Positions 26,125 through 35,006 of a stretch of DNA of 64,000 bases are shown here, piece by piece. Numbering within the stretch: the stretch's first letter is position 1; each line of letters opens with the position of its first letter. Under the pieces are notes generated by a model. The model ran no database searches and was not told the origin of the DNA. It worked only from the letters and a program-made list of their open reading frames with translations. The position numbers and the translations under genes are program-made. The stretch spans positions 1,736,001 to 1,800,000 of the forward strand of contig NZ_CP014161.1 in the NCBI RefSeq assembly GCF_001543175.1. The letters run 5' to 3'. Source of the stretch: Aerococcus urinae. GTDB lineage: Bacteria; Bacillota; Bacilli; Lactobacillales; Aerococcaceae.

Positions 26125-27006
26125 TTAATTATCTTTAAACAGTAAATCGTGGATATATTCGACTGGCATATCTTCACCACAGAAGTGTTTGAAAGCTACT
26201 GCTCCTTGATAAAGCATCATGCCTAAACCATTAATTGCTTTTTTAACGCCATGTTCCTTAGCAAATTTTAATAATTCAGTTTCCGCTGGAGAATAAACTG
26301 TATCAAAAACAACTAAATCTTCACGTAAGAAACTTGGGTCAGTAATGACTGATTCATTTTCAAGTGGGTGCATCCCAACGCCACTGGCATCAATATAGAT
26401 ACTGCTCTTATCCATCGCTTCTTTAAGTGCTTCGCGATTTTCTAAGTATTCTACAGTCGCTTTGCAGTCTGTTCTTTGATTGATACGCTCAGCCACACTC
26501 ACTGCATTAGGATAGAATTCATCATCTTGGTTAAAGATATGTAATTCTTTAATACCATCTAAAGCACCTTGCACCGCAATGGCTGTCCCAGCACCCCCAC
26601 AACCAACTAAGGTTACTGTAGCACCTTTAACTTCAACGCCTTCTTCAGCCAATGCCTTCATGGCTCCGACACCATCTGTGTTGTAGCCAACTAAGTGTCC
26701 TTTACCATCTTTATTGGTTACTGTATTGACAGCACCGATTAACTCAGCACTTTCATCAAGTTCATCTAATAGAGGAATAACTTTTTGTTTATTAGGCATG
26801 GAGATATTTGAACCACGGATACCTAGGGCTCGAATGCCTTGGATAGCGTCAGCTAGCTCATCATTTCCCACTTCAAAAGCAAGATAGGCATAAGGAAGGT
26901 TTAACTTAGCAAAGGCTTCGTTATGCATCGTTGGTGATTTACTATGTCTAATAGGTGTTGCCAGTAAGGAAACTAGTAAGGTATGTCCGTCTAAACGTTC
27001 TGTCAT
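26125..27006 (-). CDS. aroE: shikimate/quinate 5-dehydrogenase
   Basis: A 293-residue dehydrogenase. The substrate site shows HSKSPTMHN (residues 22-30) and NMPNKQ-like [13 protein letters not shown] with the catalytic lysine. The cofactor motif is [26 protein letters not shown] closes the protein. The ATG at 27006 is chosen for its AGAGGT site 7 bases upstream, not the in-frame start at 27036. It reduces 3-dehydroshikimate or oxidises quinate or shikimate with NAD(P). As the first gene of the set, divergent from a LysR regulator, it is likely inducible by the substrate. Confidence 0.9.
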   Translation of the reverse strand: MTERLDGHTLLVSLLATPIRHSKSPTMHNEAFAKLNLPYAYLAFEVGNDELADAIQGIRALGIRGSNISMPNKQKVIPLLDELDESAELIGAVNTVTNKDGKGHLVGYNTDGVGAMKALAEEGVEVKGATVTLVGCGGAGTAIAVQGALDGIKELHIFNQDDEFYPNAVSVAERINQRTDCKATVEYLENREALKEAMDKSSIYIDASGVGMHPLENESVITDPSFLREDLVVFDTVYSPAETELLKFAKEHGVKKAINGLGMMLYQGAVAFKHFCGEDMPVEYIHDLLFKDN

Positions 27007-27053
27007 TCGTAAAACCTCTTTCTCTATCAAATTCAAATTTTCTTTCTAAACAA

Positions 27054-27111
27054 ATTATAGTTTTCACATTCACAAATAACAAATTGATAATTAGCGTCTA
27101 ATCTATAGATT
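27054..27111. promoter_or_regulatory. promoter of the aroE operon and LysR-type palindrome
   Basis: On the minus strand TTGTTA (27077-27082), 17 bases and TATAAT (27054-27059) form a promoter. Upstream, AATCTATAGATT (27100-27111) is a perfect 12-base palindrome that may be the site of the divergent LysR regulator. Confidence 0.62.
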
Positions 27112-27274
27112 TTTTGAATAAATAATGGTAAATTATAATTATCCATTAATAAAAACGAAATTATGTTATCTAAGCATTGTAATCGCTTAATTAAGTGCAC
27201 AAGGAAATCTAACGTTAATAATCATAAATAATTAAAAAATAGTGAATTTACGCACAATAAGAAGAGGGATAGAT

Positions 27275-28168
27275 ATGAATCTGTATCACTTAAAATACTT
27301 TGTCACCTTGGCTAAGTATGAACACTACACTCTGGCTGCCAAAGACTTACGTATTACTCAGCCTACACTTAGTAATGCTATTAAGTCTTTAGAGACAGAA
27401 TTGGGCATCCAATTATTTGAGAAAGACGGGCGTAACGTCAAAATAACCCGAGTTGGTAATAACTTTCTTCGAAATGTGAGGGAATCATTAGCTATTCTTG
27501 ATCTTGGTATCACTAACGCAGAAAAGGAAGGACATGGCGAAGGCCTCATTCGTTTAAATTTACTAAGAGTCCTCAGTAGTTTAGTCCCCAGTCTAGCCAG
27601 GCGATTTATTGATCAAAATCCTGAAAAAAATATCAGTTTTGAATTTAGTAATGCACATGGCCTAAGTGGGGAAATGATTAAAAGCGTACAAAATAAAAAA
27701 ACTGATTTGGCTTTTTGCACTAAAATTGACGTTAATGATCCTAGTCTTAGCTTCATTAAAGTCGCTGAAGAAAATATTGTTCTTATTACTCCCAAAAACC
27801 ACCCCCTAGCCTCAAAGGAAGAAGTCGATATCTTTGAGACCCTAGCCTACCCTCAAGTGTGGTTTTCTAAAAGAGCTGGCATGCGAACGATCATTGATAA
27901 AATTACTCAAGATTTAAATATAAAGGATAGTATTGGCATTGCTTTGGAAGTTGATGAAGACGAAACAGTCGCTGGGCTTGTTTCTGAAGGCTTTGGTATT
28001 GCCTATATTGCAAATAATAAAGTCCTCAACAACTATCCCTTAGCCATCCTTCCTATAAAAGATTTTAATTATAAACGTTCCTATTACATGGTCTATCGTA
28101 ACGATATCTACCATGCCCCTGTTGTTGAGGACTTTATCTCATTTATTAAAGAAGTTTCCTTTAGATAA
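27275..28168 (+). CDS. LysR-family transcriptional regulator
   Basis: A 297-residue LysR protein. The N-terminal helix-turn-helix YTLAAKDLRITQPTLSNAIK spans about residues 17-36, followed by LETELGIQLFEKDGR. The C-terminal periplasmic-binding-like domain senses a small acid. The ATG at 27275 has GAGGGAT 5 bases upstream; the in-frame start at 27242 lacks a ribosome site. It is divergent from the shikimate/quinate operon and faces the flavoprotein gene, so it probably activates one or both. Confidence 0.9.
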   Translation: MNLYHLKYFVTLAKYEHYTLAAKDLRITQPTLSNAIKSLETELGIQLFEKDGRNVKITRVGNNFLRNVRESLAILDLGITNAEKEGHGEGLIRLNLLRVLSSLVPSLARRFIDQNPEKNISFEFSNAHGLSGEMIKSVQNKKTDLAFCTKIDVNDPSLSFIKVAEENIVLITPKNHPLASKEEVDIFETLAYPQVWFSKRAGMRTIIDKITQDLNIKDSIGIALEVDEDETVAGLVSEGFGIAYIANNKVLNNYPLAILPIKDFNYKRSYYMVYRNDIYHAPVVEDFISFIKEVSFR

Positions 28169-28169
28169 A

Positions 28170-28241
28170 CCAAAAAGGACTACTAAGAAAATCAGATCCC
28201 TTCATTACTGAAGAAGCCTGTATACTTAATAGTCCTTTTTA
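28170..28241. terminator. bidirectional terminator
   Basis: AAAAAGGACTA (28173-28183) pairs with TAGTCCTTTTT (28230-28240) across a long loop. It lies between the convergent LysR and flavoprotein genes. Confidence 0.7.
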
Positions 28242-28243
28242 AA

Positions 28244-30040
28244 TTATTTCACCACAGCTTCAGCGGCTAATTTCCCTGAAGTCAGAGCCCAAGCATTATT
28301 AGCGCCTGAAGGGGAGTCGGTGCCCATGACTCCACCAACAACTTCACCTGCTGCATAGAGTCCAGGAATAACTTTACCAGCTCTATTCTTAACTTGAAGC
28401 TGATCATTTACCACGAGACCGCCCATCGTTGTCGCAAAGCGTGGTTTTTGTTCAACAAGATAGTAAGGTCCTTCCTCGGAAATCTTTTCTTCTAAGAATT
28501 GCTCTTCTCGGCCTAACGGATCTTCTTTCGTTTCTACAGCTTGATTATAGTCTTTAACCGTTTCAAATAAATTATTTTTAGGGAAACCTAGCTTATCTTC
28601 TAATTCAGATAGACTATCTCTTTTGACAAAGAGAGGTGCCATCTCGCCATCTTGAGCCAACCATTGATCGATATCGTTCTTAGAAATACCGTCTTCAGAT
28701 ACACCATCTTGGAAAATAGCAAAGCGTTTGTCATCAAGTAATAGATAAAGAATCTTATTTTCTTCTTGCATGAGAGCATTTAAGACTTCATGGTTAGAAG
28801 CTCTTTCATTGATCACCCGTTTCCCTTGGTCATTGACCAAAATTCCATTGATTTTCAATACTGGGATATTACCTCCGATGGTCGACTTGGCCCGTCCCAG
28901 AGAAACTTCAATACCATTGGGATAAATCTTTCCGTAATGCATCATTCTGGTTCCTGCTTCGACCGGTTCAGTGAGTTTAATTGCATCTCCAGTAGAAGAA
29001 GCTGGACCATAATATAGAACATCCTTCAATTCATCAGAAAGAAGTTCTTTGTTATTGCCGTATCCTCCGCTAGCTAAAATCACATATTTAGCATGAATCG
29101 TATAGGTGGTCCCATCCTCAGCAAGCGCTTGAACCCCAACAACTTGTGGTACAGCATCAGCGGCTCCGCCACTGACTGAAGCAGAAGACACACTATCAGC
29201 TTGATCGAGAAGAAGTTCCTTTACTCGCGTTTCCTTGAGCACTAAAACATCACTATCTTCCAAAGCTTGCCGGGCAGTGGCTGCAAAGCCGTGGCCCCCA
29301 TCTTTATAGGCCAGTTCACGGTCATAGGAATACTCAGGTAAATTATGGAGTCCCTCGTCGGTATCGTACTGAATGCCAATTTCTTGATTGAGCCAGTCAG
29401 TTGTTTCACCTACATTATTAGCCAAAAGTTCAATCAGCTCATCGACATTTTCATAGTTACCATTAGCTTTAAAGTCTTCAACCATGGATTCGGCATTATC
29501 ATCAGTAACACCTAAGTTTTTTTGTAGCTGTGAACCGTAAACAACTTGGTTACCCCCACTAATAGATATCGCTCCACCAATGAAGCTTTGTTTTTCGACC
29601 AAAATAACATCAAGACCTAATTGGGAAGCTCTAAGTGCAGCACTGATTCCGGCCGCTCCGCCACCAACAACAACTAAGTCAGTATCTTTTTCAATACTTT
29701 CATTTGATTTCTCAATAACCGGCTTGGGACGATTTTTAAGTGTTTCTACAGCTTGCTCGCCTGCTGCTTCTTTCACGGCTTCCGATACCCCTTCGATAAT
29801 TCCTAAACTAGAAATCGTCGCTCCTGAAACGGTATCAACATTTAAAGTTTGAAAGTCAACAATTTGCTGAGGGATGATTTCAAACACCTTATCAGATAAG
29901 CCCTCTGATTCAGAAGATTGATCGATATCAATAGCCTTAATGGCTGACTCAGAAAAAGTCACCAGCATATCTAAGGCGCTGTTGTGGCCCTTGGCCTTTG
30001 TTTTATATTCTCCGGGGGTAAATTGTATATTTTCTCCCAT
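28244..30040 (-). CDS. FMN-bind/FAD flavoprotein reductase (fumarate/urocanate reductase-like)
   Basis: A 598-residue two-domain flavoprotein. An N-terminal FMN-bind domain (residues 1-90) carries DTVSGATISS, whose threonine is the usual site of covalent FMN attachment by ApbE-type transferases. The FAD domain follows: VVVGGGAAGISAAL near residue 125, and GGAISISGGNQ. The C-terminus holds FATTMGGLVV and SPSGANNAWALTSG, typical of fumarate-reductase-like ene-reductases. No signal peptide is seen, so it is cytoplasmic. The ATG at 30040 has GAGAGGAG 8 bases upstream. Its position beside the shikimate genes suggests the electron acceptor may be an unsaturated acid such as shikimate or dehydroshikimate. 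Confidence 0.85.
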   Translation of the reverse strand: MGENIQFTPGEYKTKAKGHNSALDMLVTFSESAIKAIDIDQSSESEGLSDKVFEIIPQQIVDFQTLNVDTVSGATISSLGIIEGVSEAVKEAAGEQAVETLKNRPKPVIEKSNESIEKDTDLVVVGGGAAGISAALRASQLGLDVILVEKQSFIGGAISISGGNQVVYGSQLQKNLGVTDDNAESMVEDFKANGNYENVDELIELLANNVGETTDWLNQEIGIQYDTDEGLHNLPEYSYDRELAYKDGGHGFAATARQALEDSDVLVLKETRVKELLLDQADSVSSASVSGGAADAVPQVVGVQALAEDGTTYTIHAKYVILASGGYGNNKELLSDELKDVLYYGPASSTGDAIKLTEPVEAGTRMMHYGKIYPNGIEVSLGRAKSTIGGNIPVLKINGILVNDQGKRVINERASNHEVLNALMQEENKILYLLLDDKRFAIFQDGVSEDGISKNDIDQWLAQDGEMAPLFVKRDSLSELEDKLGFPKNNLFETVKDYNQAVETKEDPLGREEQFLEEKISEEGPYYLVEQKPRFATTMGGLVVNDQLQVKNRAGKVIPGLYAAGEVVGGVMGTDSPSGANNAWALTSGKLAAEAVVK

Positions 30041-30242
30041 TATTTCTGCTCCTCTCACAAATTACATATTTCACATTATCAATTCTATTATACATGGGTA
30101 ATTGATTAAAAATAAGAATGAATGCGCTTTTATTCATTGATATTTCTTATGTATCTACTGGGAGAATTCTATTAATCATCAATGTAAGTAAAATATGAAA
30201 GATTAAAAGTTACATTAGATGCTTTTATCTGGGAGGAGAACC

Positions 30243-30291
30243 ATAAAAAGAGACCTCGGTGACTTGTTAATAAATCAACCTTGGTCTCTAT
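30243..30291 (-). terminator. terminator after the hydroxyacid dehydrogenase
   Basis: AGAGACC (30249-30255) and GGTCTCT (30283-30289) form the stem, with a minus-strand T run at 30244-30248. Confidence 0.75.
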
Positions 30292-30313
30292 ACTTTAATA
30301 ATTATTTTTGTAG

Positions 30314-31321
30314 CTACTCCACCAAATTAGCAACTTTTCCACTGGTGAGATATTCTTCAAAGTTATCCATGGAGTATTCCACCATGTTTTTCACGGCTTC
30401 ATCGGTATTAGAGCCTACGTGTGGGGTCAATAAAACTCGTGGATACAGCTTAATTAATTCTTGAACCGTTTCATCAGGAACATCTTCTAAACGGTCGAAG
30501 TTGTGGAAGAAAATTGGTCCTTCATTGGGGAGCACATCGGCCGCAAAGCCATATAATTTATCTGCCTTAAGGGCATCGATAATAGCTTGGTTGTCTTGGA
30601 GTTCCCCACGGGCAGTGTTAACCAAAATAGCATCATCTTTCATGGTTTCAATGAAATGTTGGTTAATCATCTGATCATTTTCACCCTCGATATAGGCGGA
30701 GTGAATACTTACGATATCCGCTTCTTTCAATAAGTCATCTTGACTGTCCTTAAATTCCACCACTTCTTTGGCGGCATCCGATTGATAGATGTCATAGCCA
30801 ATCACCTTAGCTCCTAAACCTTGGAAGAGTTTGGCTTCGGTTAAACCGATCCGTCCGCAACCAATAATCCCTACGGTACAATTTCTTACTTCGCGACTAA
30901 ACATACGCGGTTTAACCCGAAAATCAAATTCTTTGGCTGTCGCTTCGGTCGTATAGGGAACATTACGCAACAAACTCATGGCCAAGGTCACTGATAATTC
31001 GGCAATAGCATTAGGGGAATAACCAGGCACTCTCGCCACAACCTGCCCCAAATCACGGATAGCTTCCATATCAATATGGTTGATGCCTACGGTCCGAGTG
31101 AAGACTAAGTCAATCCCCCAGGATTTCAGTAATTCCAAATTTCTCCGGTTAGCCACACAGTTTCCTCTTAATAGGACAGCGTCATGGCCTTTAGCAGTTT
31201 CGATATTGTCTTCTGTCAGTAAGTCTTCAATTAAGGTCAGGTCATAATTATATTTATTATATTGCTTAAAAATATCCACTTCATTCGACCGTACCCCATA
31301 GCAAGCCACTTTAAAAGTCAT
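30314..31321 (-). CDS. D-2-hydroxyacid dehydrogenase (D-lactate dehydrogenase-like)
   Basis: A 335-residue NAD-dependent D-isomer-specific 2-hydroxyacid dehydrogenase. The NAD motif is VGIIGCGRIGLTEAKLF (near residues 148-164). The catalytic Arg lies in VNTARGELQD, Glu is near FAADVLPNEG, and His in LLTPHVGSNTDE. D-lactate dehydrogenase, D-hydroxyisocaproate dehydrogenase and VanH all share this layout. It follows an AEC-type carboxylate transporter by 57 bases, so it may reduce or oxidise the imported 2-oxo/hydroxy acid. Confidence 0.85.
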   Translation of the reverse strand: MTFKVACYGVRSNEVDIFKQYNKYNYDLTLIEDLLTEDNIETAKGHDAVLLRGNCVANRRNLELLKSWGIDLVFTRTVGINHIDMEAIRDLGQVVARVPGYSPNAIAELSVTLAMSLLRNVPYTTEATAKEFDFRVKPRMFSREVRNCTVGIIGCGRIGLTEAKLFQGLGAKVIGYDIYQSDAAKEVVEFKDSQDDLLKEADIVSIHSAYIEGENDQMINQHFIETMKDDAILVNTARGELQDNQAIIDALKADKLYGFAADVLPNEGPIFFHNFDRLEDVPDETVQELIKLYPRVLLTPHVGSNTDEAVKNMVEYSMDNFEEYLTSGKVANLVE

Positions 31322-31378
31322 TCCAATCTCTCCTTTTCCTTTTTTGATAGTTTTTATATTGTTTTAACGGCAAAGTCT

Positions 31379-32446
31379 CTAAATCACGCCACTGGTTTTC
31401 AAGATTTCAATCACTACTAACCAAATTGGAATCGCCAAGGTGGCGGTTAAAGTCGTGACAAAGGAACAGTTAGAAGCGAGTTTATCTTCCCGTCCAAAAC
31501 CAATGGCATAGGAAACTGCCACACTGGCTGGTGGAGTTGCCATCATGACAACTGTGGTCCCAATGGCCGCATAGTCCATTGGCAAGATATTGGTAGCGGT
31601 GAATATAATCCCACAAACCAAGGTAATTAAAGGCACAATAAGCATTTTATTAAAGGCGTAGTACCAAACCTTGTTGTCTTTGACTGCTTCGGTAATTTCA
31701 CTCTCACCCAAAGTAGCCCCGATTGATAACCAGGCTAATGGTGAAGCCAATTTAGATAAATAGTTCATCAATTGATAGAGCCAAGGCAAGGTTAAGTCAA
31801 AACGTAGAATCGGTGCTTGGCGCTCAACCATTTCTCCGGTTTTAGCCAGGGTTTCTACCGTGACATGAGGCAGATAAGCCTGCATAGCCCAAATCAGTAA
31901 ACCCGCCAAGGTAAATAAGATCGTCGGATTGAGGAAGATACTTTTGAGGTTGCTCTTTTTAAATTGCAAACCACTCATCAAGATATAGCAATAAGAATAT
32001 AAGAAGATCCGGTAACCGATGTTAAAGACATTGGCGTAAATGACCCCGTCAGCCCCATAAACTGCTGACACAATTGGAATCCCAAAGAAGGTGGTTGACC
32101 CAAAGATGGTTAACATCCTAAGAACCAGTTTGGTGTCGCCTTCATAGCGAGCATAGGTCAAACGCGTAATCGCAATAAAAACTAAATAAATTAACAGGCC
32201 CCATACCAAGACACTCATACTTTGGTGGAGTTGTTGGACATTCAAATCTTGCATAAAGGCATTGAAGGCCATACATGGAATCGCTAACTTTAATACTACC
32301 GTTGACAAGACTTTAGAAACATGTTGGTTAAAGATGCCACGTCGTCTGCAAATATAACCAATCAAGATAATTCCAATCGTCGAAGTAATTGCCGAAATAA
32401 ACTTCATATTTGTCAGGGTAGCTATCAATATTTCACCAAACGACAT
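31379..32446 (-). CDS. AEC-family transporter (malate/2-hydroxycarboxylate permease-like)
   Basis: A 355-residue membrane protein of the auxin efflux carrier family, which in lactic acid bacteria includes malate permeases. About ten hydrophobic segments appear, with the two five-helix halves starting near residues 16 and 232. ATTTVVMMATPPASVAVSYAIG-like TVVMMATPPASVAVS near residue 294 is a family block. The ribosome site AGAGGAG sits 8 bases from the ATG and is complementary to the start of the predicted leader. It lies downstream of a CitAB-type two-component system, fitting regulated uptake of a carboxylic acid. Confidence 0.85.
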   Translation of the reverse strand: MSFGEILIATLTNMKFISAITSTIGIILIGYICRRRGIFNQHVSKVLSTVVLKLAIPCMAFNAFMQDLNVQQLHQSMSVLVWGLLIYLVFIAITRLTYARYEGDTKLVLRMLTIFGSTTFFGIPIVSAVYGADGVIYANVFNIGYRIFLYSYCYILMSGLQFKKSNLKSIFLNPTILFTLAGLLIWAMQAYLPHVTVETLAKTGEMVERQAPILRFDLTLPWLYQLMNYLSKLASPLAWLSIGATLGESEITEAVKDNKVWYYAFNKMLIVPLITLVCGIIFTATNILPMDYAAIGTTVVMMATPPASVAVSYAIGFGREDKLASNCSFVTTLTATLAIPIWLVVIEILKTSGVI

Positions 32447-32581
32447 AAAAATAGCTCCTCTTTAATAAAAAATTCACAAGAACTTATCGATAAACTCTAT
32501 AGTTGAATTCTAGTTTATATAGAGGAGCTAGGAAATATTATTTAATTAAATGAAAGTTATTTAAGTAATTTAAGAGACTTT
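32447..32581 (-). promoter_or_regulatory. structured leader that can mask the AEC ribosome site
   Basis: On the minus strand TAGCTCCTCT (32530 to 32521) is perfectly complementary to AGAGGAGCTA (32460 to 32451), which contains the Shine-Dalgarno sequence of the transporter gene. Inside, ATAAACT and AGTTTAT (about 32517-32484) form a second stem. A candidate -10, TAATAT (32535-32540), would start transcription almost exactly at the first arm; its -35 region is poor, as expected for an activator-dependent promoter. Confidence 0.5.
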
Positions 32582-33319
32582 TCACAAACTTCTATCCAAG
32601 GGATGAACTTGTTGGTAATGAATAGTAGGCCGCCCAGTTGTTCCATAGTATTGGAAGGTCTTTAAATAGCCTTTCTTGACCAGATAATGGATATATTTAC
32701 GCACCGTCACATGGGAGAGTTGGCTTTTCTGGGTGATTTGGGGAATAGTAAAAGATTCACAATCTTGACTTTCGATGGCCGCGGCAATGACTTCCATGGT
32801 GGAAAAAGTCAGGCCCTTTTCGATACTATCACTCATTTCCATATTAGTAGATTCCGCTAAACGGTTGTCAGCGACTAAATCATCCGGATAGCCATATAAT
32901 TGGTCCAAGGTGTCTTGGTTGATCTCCTCCTCTTGATTTAATAATTCCCTTTCCTTTTTAAAACGAAGCAAACTACTTTCTAAGCGTTCAAAGGTAAAGG
33001 GTTTGAGAATATAGTCCTGTACCCCTAAATTTAAGCCCTTTTGAATAGCAGACTTAGCATTTTGAGCGGTTAACATAATCACTCCTGGATGGTCGGGGCA
33101 AGTCGCCAGGTATTCCACTAATTGCAAGCCAGGGCACTGCGATTCACCCAAATAATCGTCAATTAAAAGCAAATCAAAGTCTTCTTTTTCTAATAAATCA
33201 AGGGCCTCTTCATAGGAATCCGTGATTCCAGTCACTTGAAAGCCATCTACCTTTTCCACATATTGTTTATTAATCGCCTGCACCATACGGTCGTCTTCAA
33301 CAAGCATTATCCTATACAT
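32582..33319 (-). CDS. CitB/DcuR-family response regulator
   Basis: A 245-residue response regulator. The receiver has the acidic pair EDD (residues 8-10), the phosphorylated aspartate in LLLIDDYLG (about Asp54), MLTAQNAKS and the lysine in ILKPF. The C-terminal helix-turn-helix (IPQITQKSQLSHVTVRKYIHY, split as IPQITQKSQLS and HVTVRKYIHY) is of the CitB type. The ATG at 33319 has GGAGGT 6 bases upstream. It overlaps the kinase operon and presumably activates the AEC transporter and hydroxyacid dehydrogenase genes immediately downstream. Confidence 0.88.
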   Translation of the reverse strand: MYRIMLVEDDRMVQAINKQYVEKVDGFQVTGITDSYEEALDLLEKEDFDLLLIDDYLGESQCPGLQLVEYLATCPDHPGVIMLTAQNAKSAIQKGLNLGVQDYILKPFTFERLESSLLRFKKERELLNQEEEINQDTLDQLYGYPDDLVADNRLAESTNMEMSDSIEKGLTFSTMEVIAAAIESQDCESFTIPQITQKSQLSHVTVRKYIHYLVKKGYLKTFQYYGTTGRPTIHYQQVHPLDRSL

Positions 33320-33322
33320 CAC

Positions 33323-34816
33323 TTAACCTCCATAGTTCACTTGATAAGTTAAAACAAAAAATTCCCCATTGTTACTGATTTCTACTTGATTTAAATCGCT
33401 TTCAATTTTTTCTAAATCTTGCCCCACTTCAGGATAACATCCTAGGTCAGGATAAACATAGAAAGCCGTCACTAGCTGGTCATTGTCATATTCTAATTCA
33501 ATTTCAATGGTAACTTGGTCATCGAGTTCATTTAATCTCGCTTCGAGTGCATTAGCAATCTTCAGCCATTCATTATTCTGATTAAAATTTTGCGCTTCCG
33601 GAATTTCATTCTTCACCGTAATCCGCCGATACATGGCATAGTGGTTAGCACCTAGGAGCAAATAACCCGCGATAGTCGGATTATTAATCAGTAGCTGCAC
33701 ATTCTGATTAAAGTGACTCTTATCACTGATTAAATCTTGTAAATAAGTCTTCAATTCCTGATACTCACCGAGATCACTTAACCCATAGATAACATGGACC
33801 TTATTGAGAAAATCATGGTTCTGCTTGACTAATTGCTTGGCAAAATAGTGAGAATTCTCCAATTGGTTGACTAAATCAATCACTTCTAAGGCATTCCGCA
33901 AAATAAAAAGATAGCCCCGTTTTTCCTGGTTGACAATAATTGGTGCCACCGAACCAACATACTCGTCATGCTTTACTGACTTCATGAGGGACATAAAGGC
34001 TTTATCCTTTACTTTTAAATCGGGAAAAATTGCAGAATAATGCTGATTGAGGTAATTGCCAATATAAGTAATCGCGCTATTATTCTCAAAGCGGATTTTC
34101 CCCGCCGGATCGGTAATAAGAATGGCCATATCGGTATAGTTAAACATGGCATTGCGCTCTTCCACCACCTGGGCGATTTCTTCAGGCTCCATCCCCAGCA
34201 TACGGTTCTTTAAGGAATAGGCCAGCCAAATAGCCATAGTCCCCGCAACCAGGAAGGCCACTAGGACCGATAGCCTTAAAGACTGGGTCGCTTGATCAAA
34301 TAAAAGATTTAACTTAGGTAGCATAATTCCTAAAGCCACCGCTCCGACCACTTGATGATCTTGATTGAAGATAGGGACAAAAGCACGCATGGACCGCCCC
34401 ATAGGTCCTTGTCCCGTCCGGGTATAGGACTTCCCATTAAGGGCATCATACTGGTCTTGTTCCCCTTGAAAGGGACTCCCAATTAAATGACGGTTAGGAT
34501 GGGTTAGGCGGGTACTATCCTTAGTCATTATCACCACATAATCCAAGCCGAATCGAGCCTCTTCAGCAGAGGCATAATCGATAATTTTCTGGGAAAAATG
34601 CGTGTCTTCAGCTGAAGACTGAACAAAGGAATCCGCCGCAATCTCATGGCCCACTTTTAAGAGCATATCCGCTTGGGAGTCGACAAAACTTTGCTTACTC
34701 GTCCGGGTTAAAATAAAAAACATGATCAATAGGGTAACAATCACTAAAGTAAAGGTCATGGATAGGAGTCGAAGCAGTAACTTGTGTTTATGAAAAATTT
34801 TTCTTAAAGAGATCAT
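33323..34816 (-). CDS. CitA/DcuS-family sensor kinase with degenerate ATP-binding domain
   Basis: A 497-residue membrane sensor. It has a membrane helix at 17-37, an extracellular Cache/PAS-like sensor (about 40-175), a second helix at 181-201, a cytoplasmic PAS (about 215-310) and a dimerisation segment with the phosphoacceptor His334 in KQNHDFLNKV. The family N box (GNLLDNA type) reads IANALEARL here. The G1 (DxGxG) and G2 boxes are absent: YPDLGCYPE is followed by only 35 residues. The C-terminus is also some 40-50 residues shorter than DcuS. It may be a pseudokinase or phosphatase, or bind ATP in a diverged way. Confidence 0.82.
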   Translation of the reverse strand: MISLRKIFHKHKLLLRLLSMTFTLVIVTLLIMFFILTRTSKQSFVDSQADMLLKVGHEIAADSFVQSSAEDTHFSQKIIDYASAEEARFGLDYVVIMTKDSTRLTHPNRHLIGSPFQGEQDQYDALNGKSYTRTGQGPMGRSMRAFVPIFNQDHQVVGAVALGIMLPKLNLLFDQATQSLRLSVLVAFLVAGTMAIWLAYSLKNRMLGMEPEEIAQVVEERNAMFNYTDMAILITDPAGKIRFENNSAITYIGNYLNQHYSAIFPDLKVKDKAFMSLMKSVKHDEYVGSVAPIIVNQEKRGYLFILRNALEVIDLVNQLENSHYFAKQLVKQNHDFLNKVHVIYGLSDLGEYQELKTYLQDLISDKSHFNQNVQLLINNPTIAGYLLLGANHYAMYRRITVKNEIPEAQNFNQNNEWLKIANALEARLNELDDQVTIEIELEYDNDQLVTAFYVYPDLGCYPEVGQDLEKIESDLNQVEISNNGEFFVLTYQVNYGG

Positions 34817-34907
34817 TAAATCACCTGGGAGTTAATCTTGTCAGCAAAACTATATATTATAATAAAATAAAACACCGTTTAGTTAAATAATTTCTTAGCT
34901 ATGAAAA

Positions 34908-34980
34908 CACAAAAAAGCTATGTCAATATCTCCCTCTCATCCCTAAAGGAAGGGTAAATATAATATCCATAGCTTTATTA
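34908..34980 (-). terminator. terminator of the MurNAc operon
   Basis: AAAGCTATG (34914-34922) pairs with CATAGCTTT (about 34968-34976). The minus strand continues with six T. It lies between murR and the kinase gene. Confidence 0.7.
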
Positions 34981-35006
34981 TGAATGATATTTAAATATTC
35001 ATTTAA

